Assembly: GCA_003427395.1 (NCBI GenBank)
Contig: BFEA01000025.1
Span: 5,851 to 43,807, forward strand
Direction of reading: 5' to 3'
Source of the DNA: Chara braunii
Taxonomy: Eukaryota > Streptophyta > Charophyceae > Charales > Characeae
DNA length: 37,957 bases
The position numbers were made by a program, and so were the translations under genes. The notes beneath the pieces were generated by a model, which made no database searches, was not told the DNA's origin, and saw only the letters and a program-made list of their open reading frames with translations. Below, piece by piece: positions 8,598-17,763 of this stretch (positions are counted from its first letter, which is position 1; every line of letters starts with the position of its first letter).

Positions 8598-9164
8598 TAG
8601 GCTACGTCCCGTGCGGCTCGGGTACCCTCTCCTCCGCCCAGAACCCACCCGGTCCAACCGCTGGGTGTCCCAGCGCAAAATAGCGGGCGGGCCTTTTTTT
8701 ATTTTTTTTTCGACCCTTAGCGAAGAACATGGCCCAGATTATGTCCAGGCGCAAAAGAAAAATCGGGGCCCAGCAGACCCCTGTTTTTTTTTGTGATGAA
8801 ATCTCCGCCGTTGATTGCCGAAGATCAACGGCCCTCGTTCACCCGGGGCTCGAATTTGAACTCGGCACCACAGTTCAAATTTGAACACTGCGCCGAGGCA
8901 GTATCCCGGTGGCCCCTCCGTCTGGCTAGCCCCCGTGCCAAGTGCTCGTCATCGTCGCCGTGGCTGCGCCTCTCTCATGTCCCCCTGGACTGCTCGTCGC
9001 TGCTGCGCCTCCCGTTGGTGCCTGCCATCGCCCGAAGGTGAGTCATCAGAATCCCATCCCTCCCCCCTTCCCCCCCCACTTCCGCCTCCTCCTCCGTGCT
9101 TCTCCACGTCCTCATTTCTTCCTCCGCATCATCCATCGTCCGCATGCTTTCTTCCTCCTCATGG
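8598..9164. other. Non-coding region with inverted repeats
   Basis: It contains a 9-bp-arm hairpin GCCGTTGAT...ATCAACGGC (8807-8832), a perfect 14-bp palindrome GTTCAAATTTGAAC (8873-8886), T-runs at about 8694-8712 and a C/T-rich tract from 9035. No gene is supported. Confidence 0.5.
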
Positions 9165-9394
9165 GTGATGGTGTGTGACATGGCGATCTGACGAAGAAAG
9201 GAGGAGGGCGAGGAGGAGGAGGAGGAGCTGGAAGGAGGACTTGGGGAGGAAGAGGAGGGAGAAAGAGGTTTGTGATGCGAATAATGAACTCCTTTGCTTG
9301 CCGTCCTCCTCCACCTCCCCATCCTCCTGCTCCTCCTCCTCTCCTCCTGTTCCTCCTCCTTCCTTCCTCACGTTGCCATGTCACACACCATCAC
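9165..9394. repeat. Foldback: GA-rich arm and CT-rich arm closed by a perfect 20-bp inverted repeat
   Basis: GTGATGGTGTGTGACATGGC (9165-9184) is exactly inverted at 9375-9394. The sequence inside the left arm is purine-rich (AGGAGG units to about 9270). The sequence inside the right arm is CCTCCT-rich (from about 9300), so the whole 230 bp can fold on itself with a loop near 9275-9298. The simple-sequence content makes part of this pairing trivial; the 20-bp ends are not. Confidence 0.7.
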
Positions 9395-9640
9395 TCTCCT
9401 CCTCCTCCGGCTTTCTTCGTCCAGCTGTTTTCTCCGTCCTCGTCCTCCTCCTCGTCCTGCTTTCTTCCTCTTCCTCCTGCTTTCTTCCTCCTCTTCCCTC
9501 ACCTCCTCGTCGTCGTCGTCGTCCTCCTCCTCCTCCTCCTCCTCATTTCTTCTTACTTCTTCTCCTCCTCGTCCTACTCCTCCAGCTTTCTTCCCTAATC
9601 TCCTCCTCCTCCTACTTCCGTCATCCTCGAACTTCAATCA
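9395..9640 (+). repeat. (CCT/CTT)n-type pyrimidine tract
   Basis: Degenerate trinucleotide repeats (CCT, GTC, TTC) with hardly any purines. Long open frames here (Ser/Leu or Arg/Glu runs) are artefacts of the repeat. Confidence 0.8.
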
Positions 9641-9655
9641 TCCGAGACTCCCTGA

Positions 9656-9755
9656 GAGTGGGCCACGTGCCGTCCTTGAGGCTTGAAGCCTTCAACAGTC
9701 GAACAGTGGCCACGTGGCGAGAGCGGGCCACGAGGTGACGGGCCACGTGGCGACG
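9656..9755. promoter_or_regulatory. Cluster of GGCCACGTG (G-box) motifs
   Basis: CACGTG occurs at 9664-9669, 9711-9716 and 9744-9749. A variant CACGAG is at 9729. Each sits in a GGGCCACG or TGGCCACG context. CACGTG is the core bound by plant bHLH and bZIP factors. No adjacent gene is seen, so regulatory function is only possible; the cluster may equally be a short decayed repeat. Confidence 0.35.
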
Positions 9756-9779
9756 GGGCGAATGGTGGGGACACTTTCG

Positions 9780-9985
9780 GGGTCGACGATGAGGACGTCG
9801 GAGAAAGGAGGACGAGAAGGATGTCAAAGAAAGGAGGGGGAGGACGAACAAAGCAGCAGAAAGTGGATGAGATGGAGGAGGCGGAGGGAGAAAGGAGGAG
9901 GACGACGACGAAGAATAATGGAGGAGGAGGAGGAAGACGAAACTAGGATGAGGAGGTGGAGAAGTAAGGATGATGATTCTTTCTT
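9780..9985 (+). repeat. (AGG/GAC)n purine-rich tract
   Basis: Degenerate AGGAGG/ACGACG sequence, the strand-mirror of the pyrimidine tract at 9395-9640. No coding potential beyond the bias. Confidence 0.75.
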
Positions 9986-10158
9986 ACTTCGCCCCCCCTA
10001 CAGTGCAGCATAGCACCACAACCCCCCACCCCCCTTCCAAAACGTCGAACACCAAAACAAAAAAAAACAGCGGATTCGGACAGCTCTTTAGAAGCGCAAA
10101 GAAGACCAGCTCCCTCCCCCCCCCCCATCGTAGGTGAATGAAGAAACCAGTGAGAGCA

Positions 10159-10203
10159 NNNNNNNNNNNNNNNNNNNNNNNNNNNNNNNNNNNNNNNNNN
10201 NNN
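10159..10203. other. Assembly gap of 45 N
   Basis: A run of N. The flanks are C-rich and homopolymer-rich. Confidence 1.
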
Positions 10204-10280
10204 ATTACAGCCCACCGAGGGTGCATCTGACCGCAATCCCCCCCCCCCCCCCAAAGAAAAAAAAAAAAGGTCCGAAAATC

Positions 10281-10361
10281 AGTCGCCCAGGCGACCCGGG
10301 TGACTCCGAGCGGCCCGCCCGGGCCCGTGATGCCCGGCCGGGCGGGCCGGGCCGGGCGACT
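10281..10361. repeat. GC-rich nested inverted repeat
   Basis: AGTCGCCC (10281-10288) pairs with GGGCGACT (10354-10361). Inside, GGCCCGCCCGG (10312-10322) pairs with CCGGGCGGGCC (10338-10348). This gives a very stable nested stem in an otherwise AT-richer region. Confidence 0.75.
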
Positions 10362-10660
10362 TTCGTAGCCTAGTGTGGCACAACTGTTGCTGATTTTGCA
10401 TGGGAAAGGAAATAACAAACTTCAAGACTACCTGTTCCTCAAATAGCATGACAGAGTTATGAGCTTACAATTAAGTATTCATAACGTACCTTAACAGAGT
10501 GGCCTTGGACCACTTGTCCGTCCCGGCAAAAAATAAGTTTTTTTTTTCTCAAAGTTATTTTTATTTTTTATTTGGCGAAGAATTTCGATTTGACCCTGAG
10601 GCAAAAGTTGAGCAGTTCATTTTTCTGAAATATTTGTTACATCCATCTGGTTCTTTCGTT

Positions 10661-10725
10661 CTGAATTCCAACTTGGGTCTGTATTTCAACAGTTCATGGG
10701 TGTACCATCTGAGCTAGAGCTCGAT
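10661..10725 (-). repeat. tRNA-like (A-box/B-box) repeat, copy 1
   Basis: On the minus strand: CTAGCTCAGATGGTACACCC (A-box TAGCTCAGATGG), then GAACTGTTGAAATACAGACC (an anticodon-arm-like CTGT/ACAG stem around TTGAAA), then AAGTTGGAATTC in the B-box position. The same order recurs at 20.6 and 29.2 kb. Pol III-type tRNA-derived SINEs have such heads, but no complete body or tail is defined here. Confidence 0.6.
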
Positions 10726-11138
10726 GGTAACAAAGTTTTTTTTCCTGTTCTCTTTTTCATTTTCTTTGCCAGGGACCTTCCCTGGCCCTTGCCCGGCGGG
10801 GCTGTCTGGGGAACCAACGTGATCCAGGCAGCCCGGTTGGTGACACAGTTCATAACCAAATAATAGTAACGAAAAGTGCGGAAGAAAGACAAGAACCCAG
10901 AATGGCCACACTCACACTCGCACTTCTTTTTTTTTTTTTTTTTTATAAGTTCGTTAACTCCATCTATTGGTGGGGAGCTGCACCTGCTGGAAAAGGGGTC
11001 CAGCGTCCCATAGTACATATACACAACAACACAAAATGGTTCGCTTAGTATCTGTCGGGACCTCTCAGTCCGTATGACTGCCAAAACAGAGATCAAGACC
11101 TATCCTCTACAGTGAACTGAGTGGATGTAAGATGTCTC

Positions 11139-12022
11139 CTAGTATGCCTCCAGATCTTCCAGTAGCAGGGTAGACTCCGTCGCCTTGTCCCATAGGTGCC
11201 TGGAGATTACCAGGTTCCCCTGCTCCGAGAAGGATAGCCATTTGAAGGGTGAACTCCATCTGTCTAACATTTTACCTTTGGCTAAGGCTATTGCTATTGA
11301 ATCTTTCGATACTTGGAGTTTCCGCCATTCTGCCAATATGAGATTCCGGATGGCATATTTAAACTTATTCCTAATGGCAGCTGGGGACCAGACTTTAGTT
11401 TTAAATCGTCTGTCCCTCCTTGCCAACCACAGGATCCAAAAGCCTAGAGCTCTGAACTTGTTTGCAATGATAGATACCTTGTCCTGATTACTGCTACCCA
11501 TCATGATAAATTCCTTAGTCCAGATGGATCTGGGGCCGTATGCAAAAAACCACATACTGTTGACCCAGTCCCAGAAACCCGTCGCCACGATGCACTCCCA
11601 CCACAAGTGGTTAAAGTCTTCCAATGCCTCGTGCGGGCACACGTCGCAGTGTGGGGAAATCTCCATCCCTCTGTTAATGCACCATTCCGCTGTAGGTACG
11701 CAAGAGTGTAAATGCTGCCATTGGAGGCCTGCCACTTTGACTTCCAATACGCCGAGTAGAAGTGAGATGAAGAGACTGACCCATGTGTTGCCGAAGGAGG
11801 GCCAGGTAGAAACCTCGTCTTTCTTCCTCCAGTTAATGTGGACGCCTTAAACCTGATGACATATCCCACCTTTGAAGTGTAATCTGTGATCAGAACCCTT
11901 GCGGAGGAGGCTGAATGATCCGATAGGACCCACCCTGTTCTGCGTGCGTCCACCTTCCAGGATGCCTTAGGGGCACCTCCCATAAGTAAGGAGAGTTTCT
12001 TGCTGTGCTCCACAACGCCCAC
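11139..12022 (-). pseudogene. LINE A C-terminal region with zf-RVT-type knuckle
   Basis: The right part (to about 11850) reads MGVVEHSKKLSLLMGGAPKA...; after a frameshift it continues as WQHLHSCVPTAEWCINRG, then CDVCPHEALEDFNHLWWEC. The latter is the C-x2-C ... H-x3-C zinc knuckle found at the end of many plant LINE ORF2 proteins. The tail is rich in Trp and basic residues and stops at 11139. Confidence 0.87.
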
Positions 12023-12186
12023 CTCTGACCAGGTGAGGTTTGCCTGGACCGAAGCATCCTCTTATTGCTTCCTTAGGTAGTTCTTCTCGGGTATCCAGAC
12101 TGAGAACACAGGGTTCTGTGGGTCCTCTCTGGATTCCACCCTGAAGAAGCGAGCATTGTCTGATCCTTCTTTCCACCAAGACCCTA

Positions 12187-12316
12187 ACTGCCACACTGTC
12201 TCTTGCGACTTCAGGATGTCAATCCACCCTCGAGGGATGGCCGCTGCAGCTACTGCCACACTGTCTCTTGCGACTTCAGGATGTCAATCCACCCTCGAGG
12301 GATGGCCGCTGCAGCT
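12187..12316. repeat. Perfect 65-bp tandem duplication within LINE A
   Basis: ACTGCCACACTGTCTCTTGC starts at 12187 and again at 12252. The units are identical through GCCGCTGCAGCT. Because 65 is not divisible by 3, the duplication shifts the ORF2 frame. It is recent relative to the other decay, or an assembly artefact. Confidence 0.93.
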
Positions 12317-12396
12317 GTCGCTTATGCTCTTCCACCCTGTGTAGTCCTTGCAGTTTCTCCTTCAACTCTTCTGTAGATTTCCACTGTCCACTGTTC

Positions 12397-13236
12397 TCAT
12401 GCACCAGGTGTCTTACCTGCCATACATGATACACCTCTCTGTTGCCATTTCCTGGCGAAGTTACCAGGTTTGTTGGCGACAGAGAAAGAGGAGCCAGATT
12501 GGTCAATAATAGTGGGGTTCTCAAACAGGCAAGTGTGAAGTACTTCTCTACTGTCAGACGGACTGTCCAGTGTGTATGGGAGCATTTTGCTCCAGGCTTT
12601 TAGGATAGGAGACCACGTTGGTGATTTTACCGAGGAGGTCAATGGGTGTAGAAGGAGACATTGCCATATTGCTTCGGGGTCTGCCAGACCCCAATCCTTG
12701 CAGACAATGGACTGCGCAAGTAGCATCCAGGGCTGGGGGGGGTCCGTTGTGAGGAGCCTAACAGGCCATTTGGATAACAGGGCATCATTCTGTTTTTCTG
12801 GGTCTAGAATACCCAGGCCTCCCTGGGACCGCTTCTCGGTGACCTTCCACAAAGCTACCTTGCTGACGCATGATGAGACTGTAGAGTCGCCTTTCCATAA
12901 ATACCTTGTCAATAATTGGCGGATTAGTTTTATCGAACCAGGGCATATAGCCCTGATAGAGAGGGTATACCAGCCTGTGGACAGGATGGCGCAGTTGGTA
13001 ACCAGTGCTCTCCCGAACAGGGAGTGGAAGGTGTGTCTCGAGCGTCTTGTGCGTTCATCCCTGATTCTGTTTTCCAAGATGCTAGCTTGCGCATGACTAC
13101 GGTCTCCAAAGGAAATCAAAATGCCCAGGTAGCGTTCCGACGAATCTGTATTGGCTGTAGATTTGATTCCCATAGCAATAGCCGGCGCACTGTTATTGGC
13201 TGTTAGGGCTGTGGACTTAGACCAACTGATTTTCAT
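12397..13236 (-). pseudogene. LINE A thumb/connection region
   Basis: Begins MKISWSKSTAL (the L-N-x-x-K-S-like block after the palm), then RYLGILISFGD, FGRALVTNCAILSTGWYTLS, LTRYLWKGD and GGLGILDPEKQNDALLSKW. These follow the order seen in plant LINE ORF2 proteins between RT and the C-terminal zinc knuckle. The frame is open for 279 codons. Confidence 0.85.
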
Positions 13237-13548
13237 TTAGGATGCTGATTCATACGCTGTTAAATGCTGTCTGAAGGCTTGCAAAGAAGACCGGGTGTTT
13301 GATGCAATTGCAGAAAAGTCGTCCGCGAGAGCTGAAACTTTCAGCTCATACTGGGGCGAAATTTTTAGACCGTTGTAATCTTTGTGGGCCCGGATCATGT
13401 TTAGGAGTACCTCTAGTTGAATTACGAACAGGGAAGGGGCAAGGGGGCACCCTTGCCTGAGGGATCTGGTGACTGTAAAAGAACTAGAAGTGAAGCCATT
13501 GACAATCACCCTATACCCTGGGAGCCGCGATACAGAGCTTTCATCCAT
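13237..13548 (-). pseudogene. LINE A reverse transcriptase palm with intact LADDF
   Basis: GYRVIVNGFTSSSFTVTRSL leads into RQGCPLAPSLFVIQLE (RT motif with the conserved RQGCPLSP-type block). The catalytic L-A-D-D-F follows at 13315-13329, with both aspartates preserved. The frame differs from that of the fingers, so no continuous enzyme can be made. Confidence 0.9.
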
Positions 13549-14200
13549 TTTCTGAAATTTTCACCTAACCCCACCCTCTCAAGGACTGCCAGCATGAATC
13601 GCCAGTTAACCCTATCGTACACTTTCTCAAGTCCATTAGTATGATTGCCGTGTTAGAGTTGGTACGATTAATGAGATCTATGGCCTGAGATATCACCATA
13701 ACGTTATCCAGCACCAGCCGACCAGGCACGAAACGTGATTGGTCAGGCTTTACCAGCCTAGTCATGAATGGGGATAGGCGTCTGGCTAAAGTTTTGGCTA
13801 AGATCGTCCTTGCCACGTTGAGTGGAGATATGGGTCGGTAGTTACGTATATCTGATCGGTCCCCTTTTTTATACAGCAATGTAATTACCCCTTCCGAGCT
13901 TCTTGAGCCCAACTTTTGGCCTGACAAAACGTTATTGAATACCCGCAATAGGTCCGGACCCAGCAGGAGCCAGAACTTCTCAAAGAATTTTACTGGGAGA
14001 CCGTCTAAGCCGGGACATTTGCCCCTGGCCATACTCTTCATTGCCTTGGTTAATTCATGTAGTGTGATGGGCTGGTCCTTGTACCTTCTCCCGAAGTCAA
14101 TAGTCTTCAGGTAGATTCCCACAACATTTGTTCCATCTCACGAGGGACTATTGGCTCATTCGGGTCTTTTTCCGCTTCACAAATAAGAGCGACTTAGTGA
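13549..14200 (-). pseudogene. LINE A reverse transcriptase, N-terminal (fingers) part
   Basis: The main frame (to 14122) shows KCPGLDGLPVKFFEKFW, ITLLYKKGDRSDIRNYRPIS and FVPGRLVLDN, all classic LINE RT motifs 0-2. Upstream, in another frame, EKDPNEPIVPREMEQMLWES extends the domain to about 14195. Near 13630 the D-L-E-K-V-Y-D-R-V motif is split by a second frameshift, and the following segment (NWRFMLAVLERVG) is in a different frame. Confidence 0.88.
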
Positions 14201-15447
14201 ATTCTCGATCCATTGTCCATGCACTCAAATCCCGCCAACACAACATCCAATGCCGTTGCTCTTTGTCTATTTGTCGAGTCTGCATCAGTTCATCTGTGTT
14301 TGTTCGTCTGTTGTTCTTCACTGTTGTTTGTTTGTCTTTCCTTTTGTATGTTGGTCTGATCTGTTTGTCTGTCTGTTTGTCCACCAGTCTCTGTTTGTCT
14401 ATCTGGCGGTCGTTTTGTGTTTTCTCTCTCCACTACTCTACATGATTCTTCACGCGAAGAATACCACGCAGCCAGACATCATCATTCCTTCCTCACCCTA
14501 CAACCTGACCTGCTGACAGAGGGCATACTCTTACCCCAAAACTTTTTGAAATTGCGGTCAGATGGATCTACCGATCTTTGACATTACAATGCTGCCATCG
14601 TTGATCCTCCCGGTCCGGTTGTAGATACGACCAAGTACACTTAAGATAGAGCTAGTGTGAGTATGCACTGTGAAAACCAAGCGACCAGCCTTCGCCATTT
14701 CCTTCCTATCTACCGGATGATGCGAATACTATAATGTACCCACGATCAAGTGATCCGACACCATCACCCTGAGATTGAAGGCTACCGTCTTCACCAGAAT
14801 AAAACGCACTATCATTATGTTGGTGCTTCGGTCGTCTTTCAGTCTAAATACCAAATGATACCAACTGTATGCTCTCCGTGTAAGAAGATCTAGTCTGGTC
14901 ATCAGTAAACTAGAACTTCTTTGAATGGATCTGATCGTAATCACAGTCAAACGTTGATAGAACTGATGAGGACGAAGAGTAGAAGGGTGTACTGTATTGT
15001 TCCCTCTCATTACTGCTCATTAGCCGTGAAACTCTCCCTCTTCCCGTTTTTTGTGTGTGTTTTTGCTCCCTCTCTCTTTCTCATTACTTTCGTTTCCTTC
15101 ATTCACGCATTTTTCCCTCCTGTTTTCTCCTCCTCGCGTCGTTTTCATATTCATTTCTCACACTGCCTTTAAGTCTGCTTGTCGTGGCAGTCCGTGTGCA
15201 TCCCTTCTTCCTCACGATCGGCATCTTCCTTCCTCTACGCTATCTGTTTCGTTATCCCCTCAATAGTGTCTTTCTACTTAACATTCCCTGGCTCCATTTT
15301 GTCTATCCTTTTATCTTTCCCAATTCGCTTTCCCATACTCTTCTTCACTTTCTTCCTGTACCACCTTCAGTTCCCGTCACCCTATCCTCCTTTTCTTTTC
15401 TTCGCTTCTCCAAATTTACGTGGTTGTTATCGTGGAAAATTAAAAAA
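14201..15447. other. Non-coding stretch right of LINE A
   Basis: GTTTGTCTGTCT-type simple sequence around 14280-14400, then mixed sequence with the dispersed motif GATCGTAATCACAGTC (14933-14948) and a related ATTGCGGTCAGAT (14551), then a C/T-rich tract (15030-15410). No gene is supported. Confidence 0.4.
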
Positions 15448-15492
15448 ATAAAATAAAATAAAATAAAATAAAATAATAATAATAATAATAAC
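15448..15492 (+). repeat. (AAAAT)n followed by (AAT)n microsatellite
   Basis: About five AAAAT units grade into AAT units. Confidence 0.9.
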
Positions 15493-16044
15493 AACAGCAA
15501 TGAACATCGTTTAATTATAGTGAACGTGTATAAGTTATCTTTTTGGTACGACACAAATGCTGCTGGTGGCAGGAGGTCAGTAGTCTATGTAAGAGTTCTC
15601 TCTTGTTTCCCTCATACTCACTCTTATCTTTCTCACACGCATGTATGGGTGCTCACGATGTCGCTTTTATTCCTTGTTACTGACGCATGTGGCCATTAAG
15701 GTGGTCATACTCATGCCAATGTTATAACATAGCAGCCACTCAAAATGGCAGGAACTTCAGGAAGGTAATCCAAATGGATTGATCATGAGTCAAACAGACA
15801 ATGAGATGATAAGATCCAGGTTCTTGAACGGAATAATTGTGCCGAGTGGGGTAATGCATCTGATCTTAATCATGGTCTGATGAAAACAAGTATAAAATAA
15901 TAATAATAATAGTAATAATAATAACAATACTATAAAGGTAAATGTATAGAGGCTAGCTTCCTGGGTTGATAAAAAAAAAATTAAAAAAAATGAGGATGTG
16001 TTATGTGTGGGGAACGGACGCTTGACAACGACAGCTACCTTTTC
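15493..16044. other. Non-coding stretch with (AAT)n at 15893-15927
   Basis: It holds another copy of the dispersed motif (GATCTTAATCATGGTC, 15862-15877), preceded by AATGCATCT as in the 5.1-kb duplication. No gene is seen. Confidence 0.4.
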
Positions 16045-16125
16045 CCTCTTCTTCTTCTTCCCCTTCTTCTTCTTCTCCGTCTCCTTCGTCTTCCTCTGCT
16101 TCATTATCTTCTTCTTCCTTTGTTG
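16045..16125 (+). repeat. (CTT)n-rich degenerate microsatellite
   Basis: Repeated CTTCTTCTT blocks with interruptions. Confidence 0.8.
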
Positions 16126-16191
16126 TGCGAGGCTCTTTTCGTTGCAGCCGCACCGAGTCCAAATCCTGACCAAGGTTCAACGAGTGTGGCG

Positions 16192-16460
16192 GTGTGTATT
16201 TTTCAGGCGCTAGCCGTGGATTCATTCGACTTTGCTCATCCAATCAATCGAAGCAGTGTGAGTCACTGACAGCCACGCACTTCTTCACACACTCACACTC
16301 GCGTGTACTTCCACGTTCTCGCGGTAGATTCCTCCGATTTAGCTCATGTTATCCATGGAAGTAGAGTGAGTCCAGCCGCGGGGTTCGGGTATGTATATTT
16401 CCATGTTCTAGCGGTAGATACACTCGTTTTAGATCATCCTATCGATGGAAGTATCGTGTA
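16192..16460 (+). repeat. Three diverged copies of a roughly 72-bp unit
   Basis: Copies lie near 16192-16264, 16301-16374 and 16390-16460. Each has the order GTGTA-TT, a TTCTCGCGGTAGATTC-like block, TTTAGCTCATnnTATC and ATGGAAGTA-nGTG. The second and third copies are the most alike. Confidence 0.75.
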
Positions 16461-17570
16461 GCATGCTGGTAGTTTTGAGACTTACCTCGTTCTCTCTCTT
16501 GCTCCGTTGTCGTTGTCGCCACTGTTAGTCGAACGCTTGAAGCTCCCTGCTCTGCCAATGCAGCCCGATCCTCCACGATGTGCAGTATACTGTGACTACA
16601 ACACACGGGGGATTCGACACGCTCAAGCGCATACTCCAATGAGGTAGGCGGATGTTGAGTCCACCTTCACGATGCCGTTGGCGGGTGTATCTCACATCGC
16701 GGCAGTCTCCGTCCTCGTACGAGGTAAGCAGCAGTTGCAAACCAGGTTCGTATATCTTCTCCCCCCTCTCTTCTTCTTCTTTTCTCCTCTTCCCCCCCCC
16801 TTTTTTTTTTTTTTCCCCTTCTTCTCCTTCGTGCGCCTCCCTTCTTCCACGCGTCCACCTTCTCCCCAAGTCGGGACACTTCTCAAACTGAACGCAACGA
16901 TCCCCAACTCAGCATCATGGCACAGGAAAGCCCCCACAACCGCGACCGCCATCAGCGACGAGCAAGCAGTCGTGAAAGCCTTCCGAGAGAGACGACTAGA
17001 GGCTCGGACAGCGTTTACAAAAATGTTCCTTCGACCACCAGAACACGACTTGCGCATCCCCCGCAAACTGAAAACCGCTCAAAACCCATGTAAATAGTCT
17101 CTCGTAGCTCAAGTACAAGGTCCCAAAACCCTCGTCCTGAACATCGTCATCGCCGATTGTAACTGAGGTAAATCGCCTTTCTCCTCTCCCTTCCTCCTCT
17201 TCTTCTTCTTCTTCTTCTTCCCGCGTTCTACTGCGTGCTTTTCTCTTCAGCTTTTCCCGCTGTCCTCCTTCTCGCTTTCTCGCTGTTCGTGCACTGCTAC
17301 GAACCCGCTGCTTTCCTTCGACGGGCGTTCAGCCAGAGTATGCAGACCAGAGTTTCGGACACATTGATCGAGGTAGAGCAGTACCCGGGAAAATGAATCT
17401 GCCTGTTTAACAAGGGCGGATTCACTTGAAAGTGAAACAATGGGTAGCAGCCCTGGGGTCAAAGAGGAAAACAAAAAGAAGAAAAGAAAACGGATTTAAC
17501 TAATAGCAAAAAATGAAAATAAATTAAAAGAATCTAAGTATCAACTACCGCTTCCTACCAAGTGTAATGC
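16461..17570. other. Non-coding, with pyrimidine tracts and (CTT)n at 17197-17220
   Basis: T14 and C/T runs at 16758-16850 and a trinucleotide CTT run at 17197-17220. Mixed sequence in between shows no recognised coding or RNA feature. Confidence 0.4.
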
Positions 17571-17610
17571 TCTTGTTTTCAGAGGGCTAACTAGCTTTAA
17601 CTTACTCTGA

Positions 17611-17640
17611 ATCCGAGGTCACGGGTTCGAGTCCCGACCA
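17611..17640 (+). repeat. tRNA T-arm-like segment
   Basis: GAGGTCACGGGTTCGAGTCC followed by CGACC has the shape of a tRNA T arm (CGGG-TTCGAGT-CCCG) and matches a Pol III B box. The acceptor and D arm around it do not fold as a tRNA, so a tRNA-derived repeat is more likely than a gene. Confidence 0.5.
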
Positions 17641-17676
17641 ACTGAGCCTAAGGGAAAATGTCATAGAGCTTCTTGT

Positions 17677-17763
17677 CAAAAAGGAGTTAGCTCAGAGGTC
17701 GGTGGACTTGATCCCTGAGTCTGGCGCCTGATAGTTCATACCGAACCTACTAAGCTAGCTCCT
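17677..17763 (-). repeat. Composite tRNA-like segment with A box, B box and T5 terminator
   Basis: On the minus strand GGAGCTAGCTTAGTAGG contains an A box (TAGCTTAGTAGG). GGCGCCAGACTCAG resembles the anticodon arm of plant tRNA-Leu. GATCAAGTCC fits the B-box consensus, and CTAACTCC is followed by TTTTT. The two ends (GGAGCTA and TAACTCC) pair in 6 of 7 positions. The T stem and anticodon stem do not close properly, so it is probably a decayed tRNA or a SINE head. The + strand also shows an A-box-like TTAGCTCAGAGG because the segment is partly palindromic. Confidence 0.45.

Larger units (their letters stand above)
10927..14200 (-). mobile_element. LINE A: 5'-truncated, decayed L1-like non-LTR retrotransposon
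   Basis: On the minus strand from right to left are reverse transcriptase fingers and palm, thumb region, C-terminal zinc knuckle, about 190 bp of 3' UTR and then an 18-nt A tail (T18 on the + strand, 10927-10944). The apurinic-like endonuclease that should precede the RT is absent and similarity stops near 14200. The copy is thus 5'-truncated, as is usual for target-primed reverse transcription. Several frameshifts and a 65-bp duplication inactivate it. No target-site duplication could be identified. LINE B at 32-36 kb shares the RQGCPLAP, RYLG/RFLG and FLWK/YLWK motifs, so the two are related. Confidence 0.9.

Noticed and set aside
9050-9990. Several long open frames rich in Ser/Leu/Pro or Arg/Glu/Gly
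   Set aside because: They are translations of CCT/AGG-type simple repeats on both strands.
17571-17763. Functional tRNA gene
   Set aside because: A and B boxes exist, but anticodon and T stems do not pair and the parts are on opposite strands.
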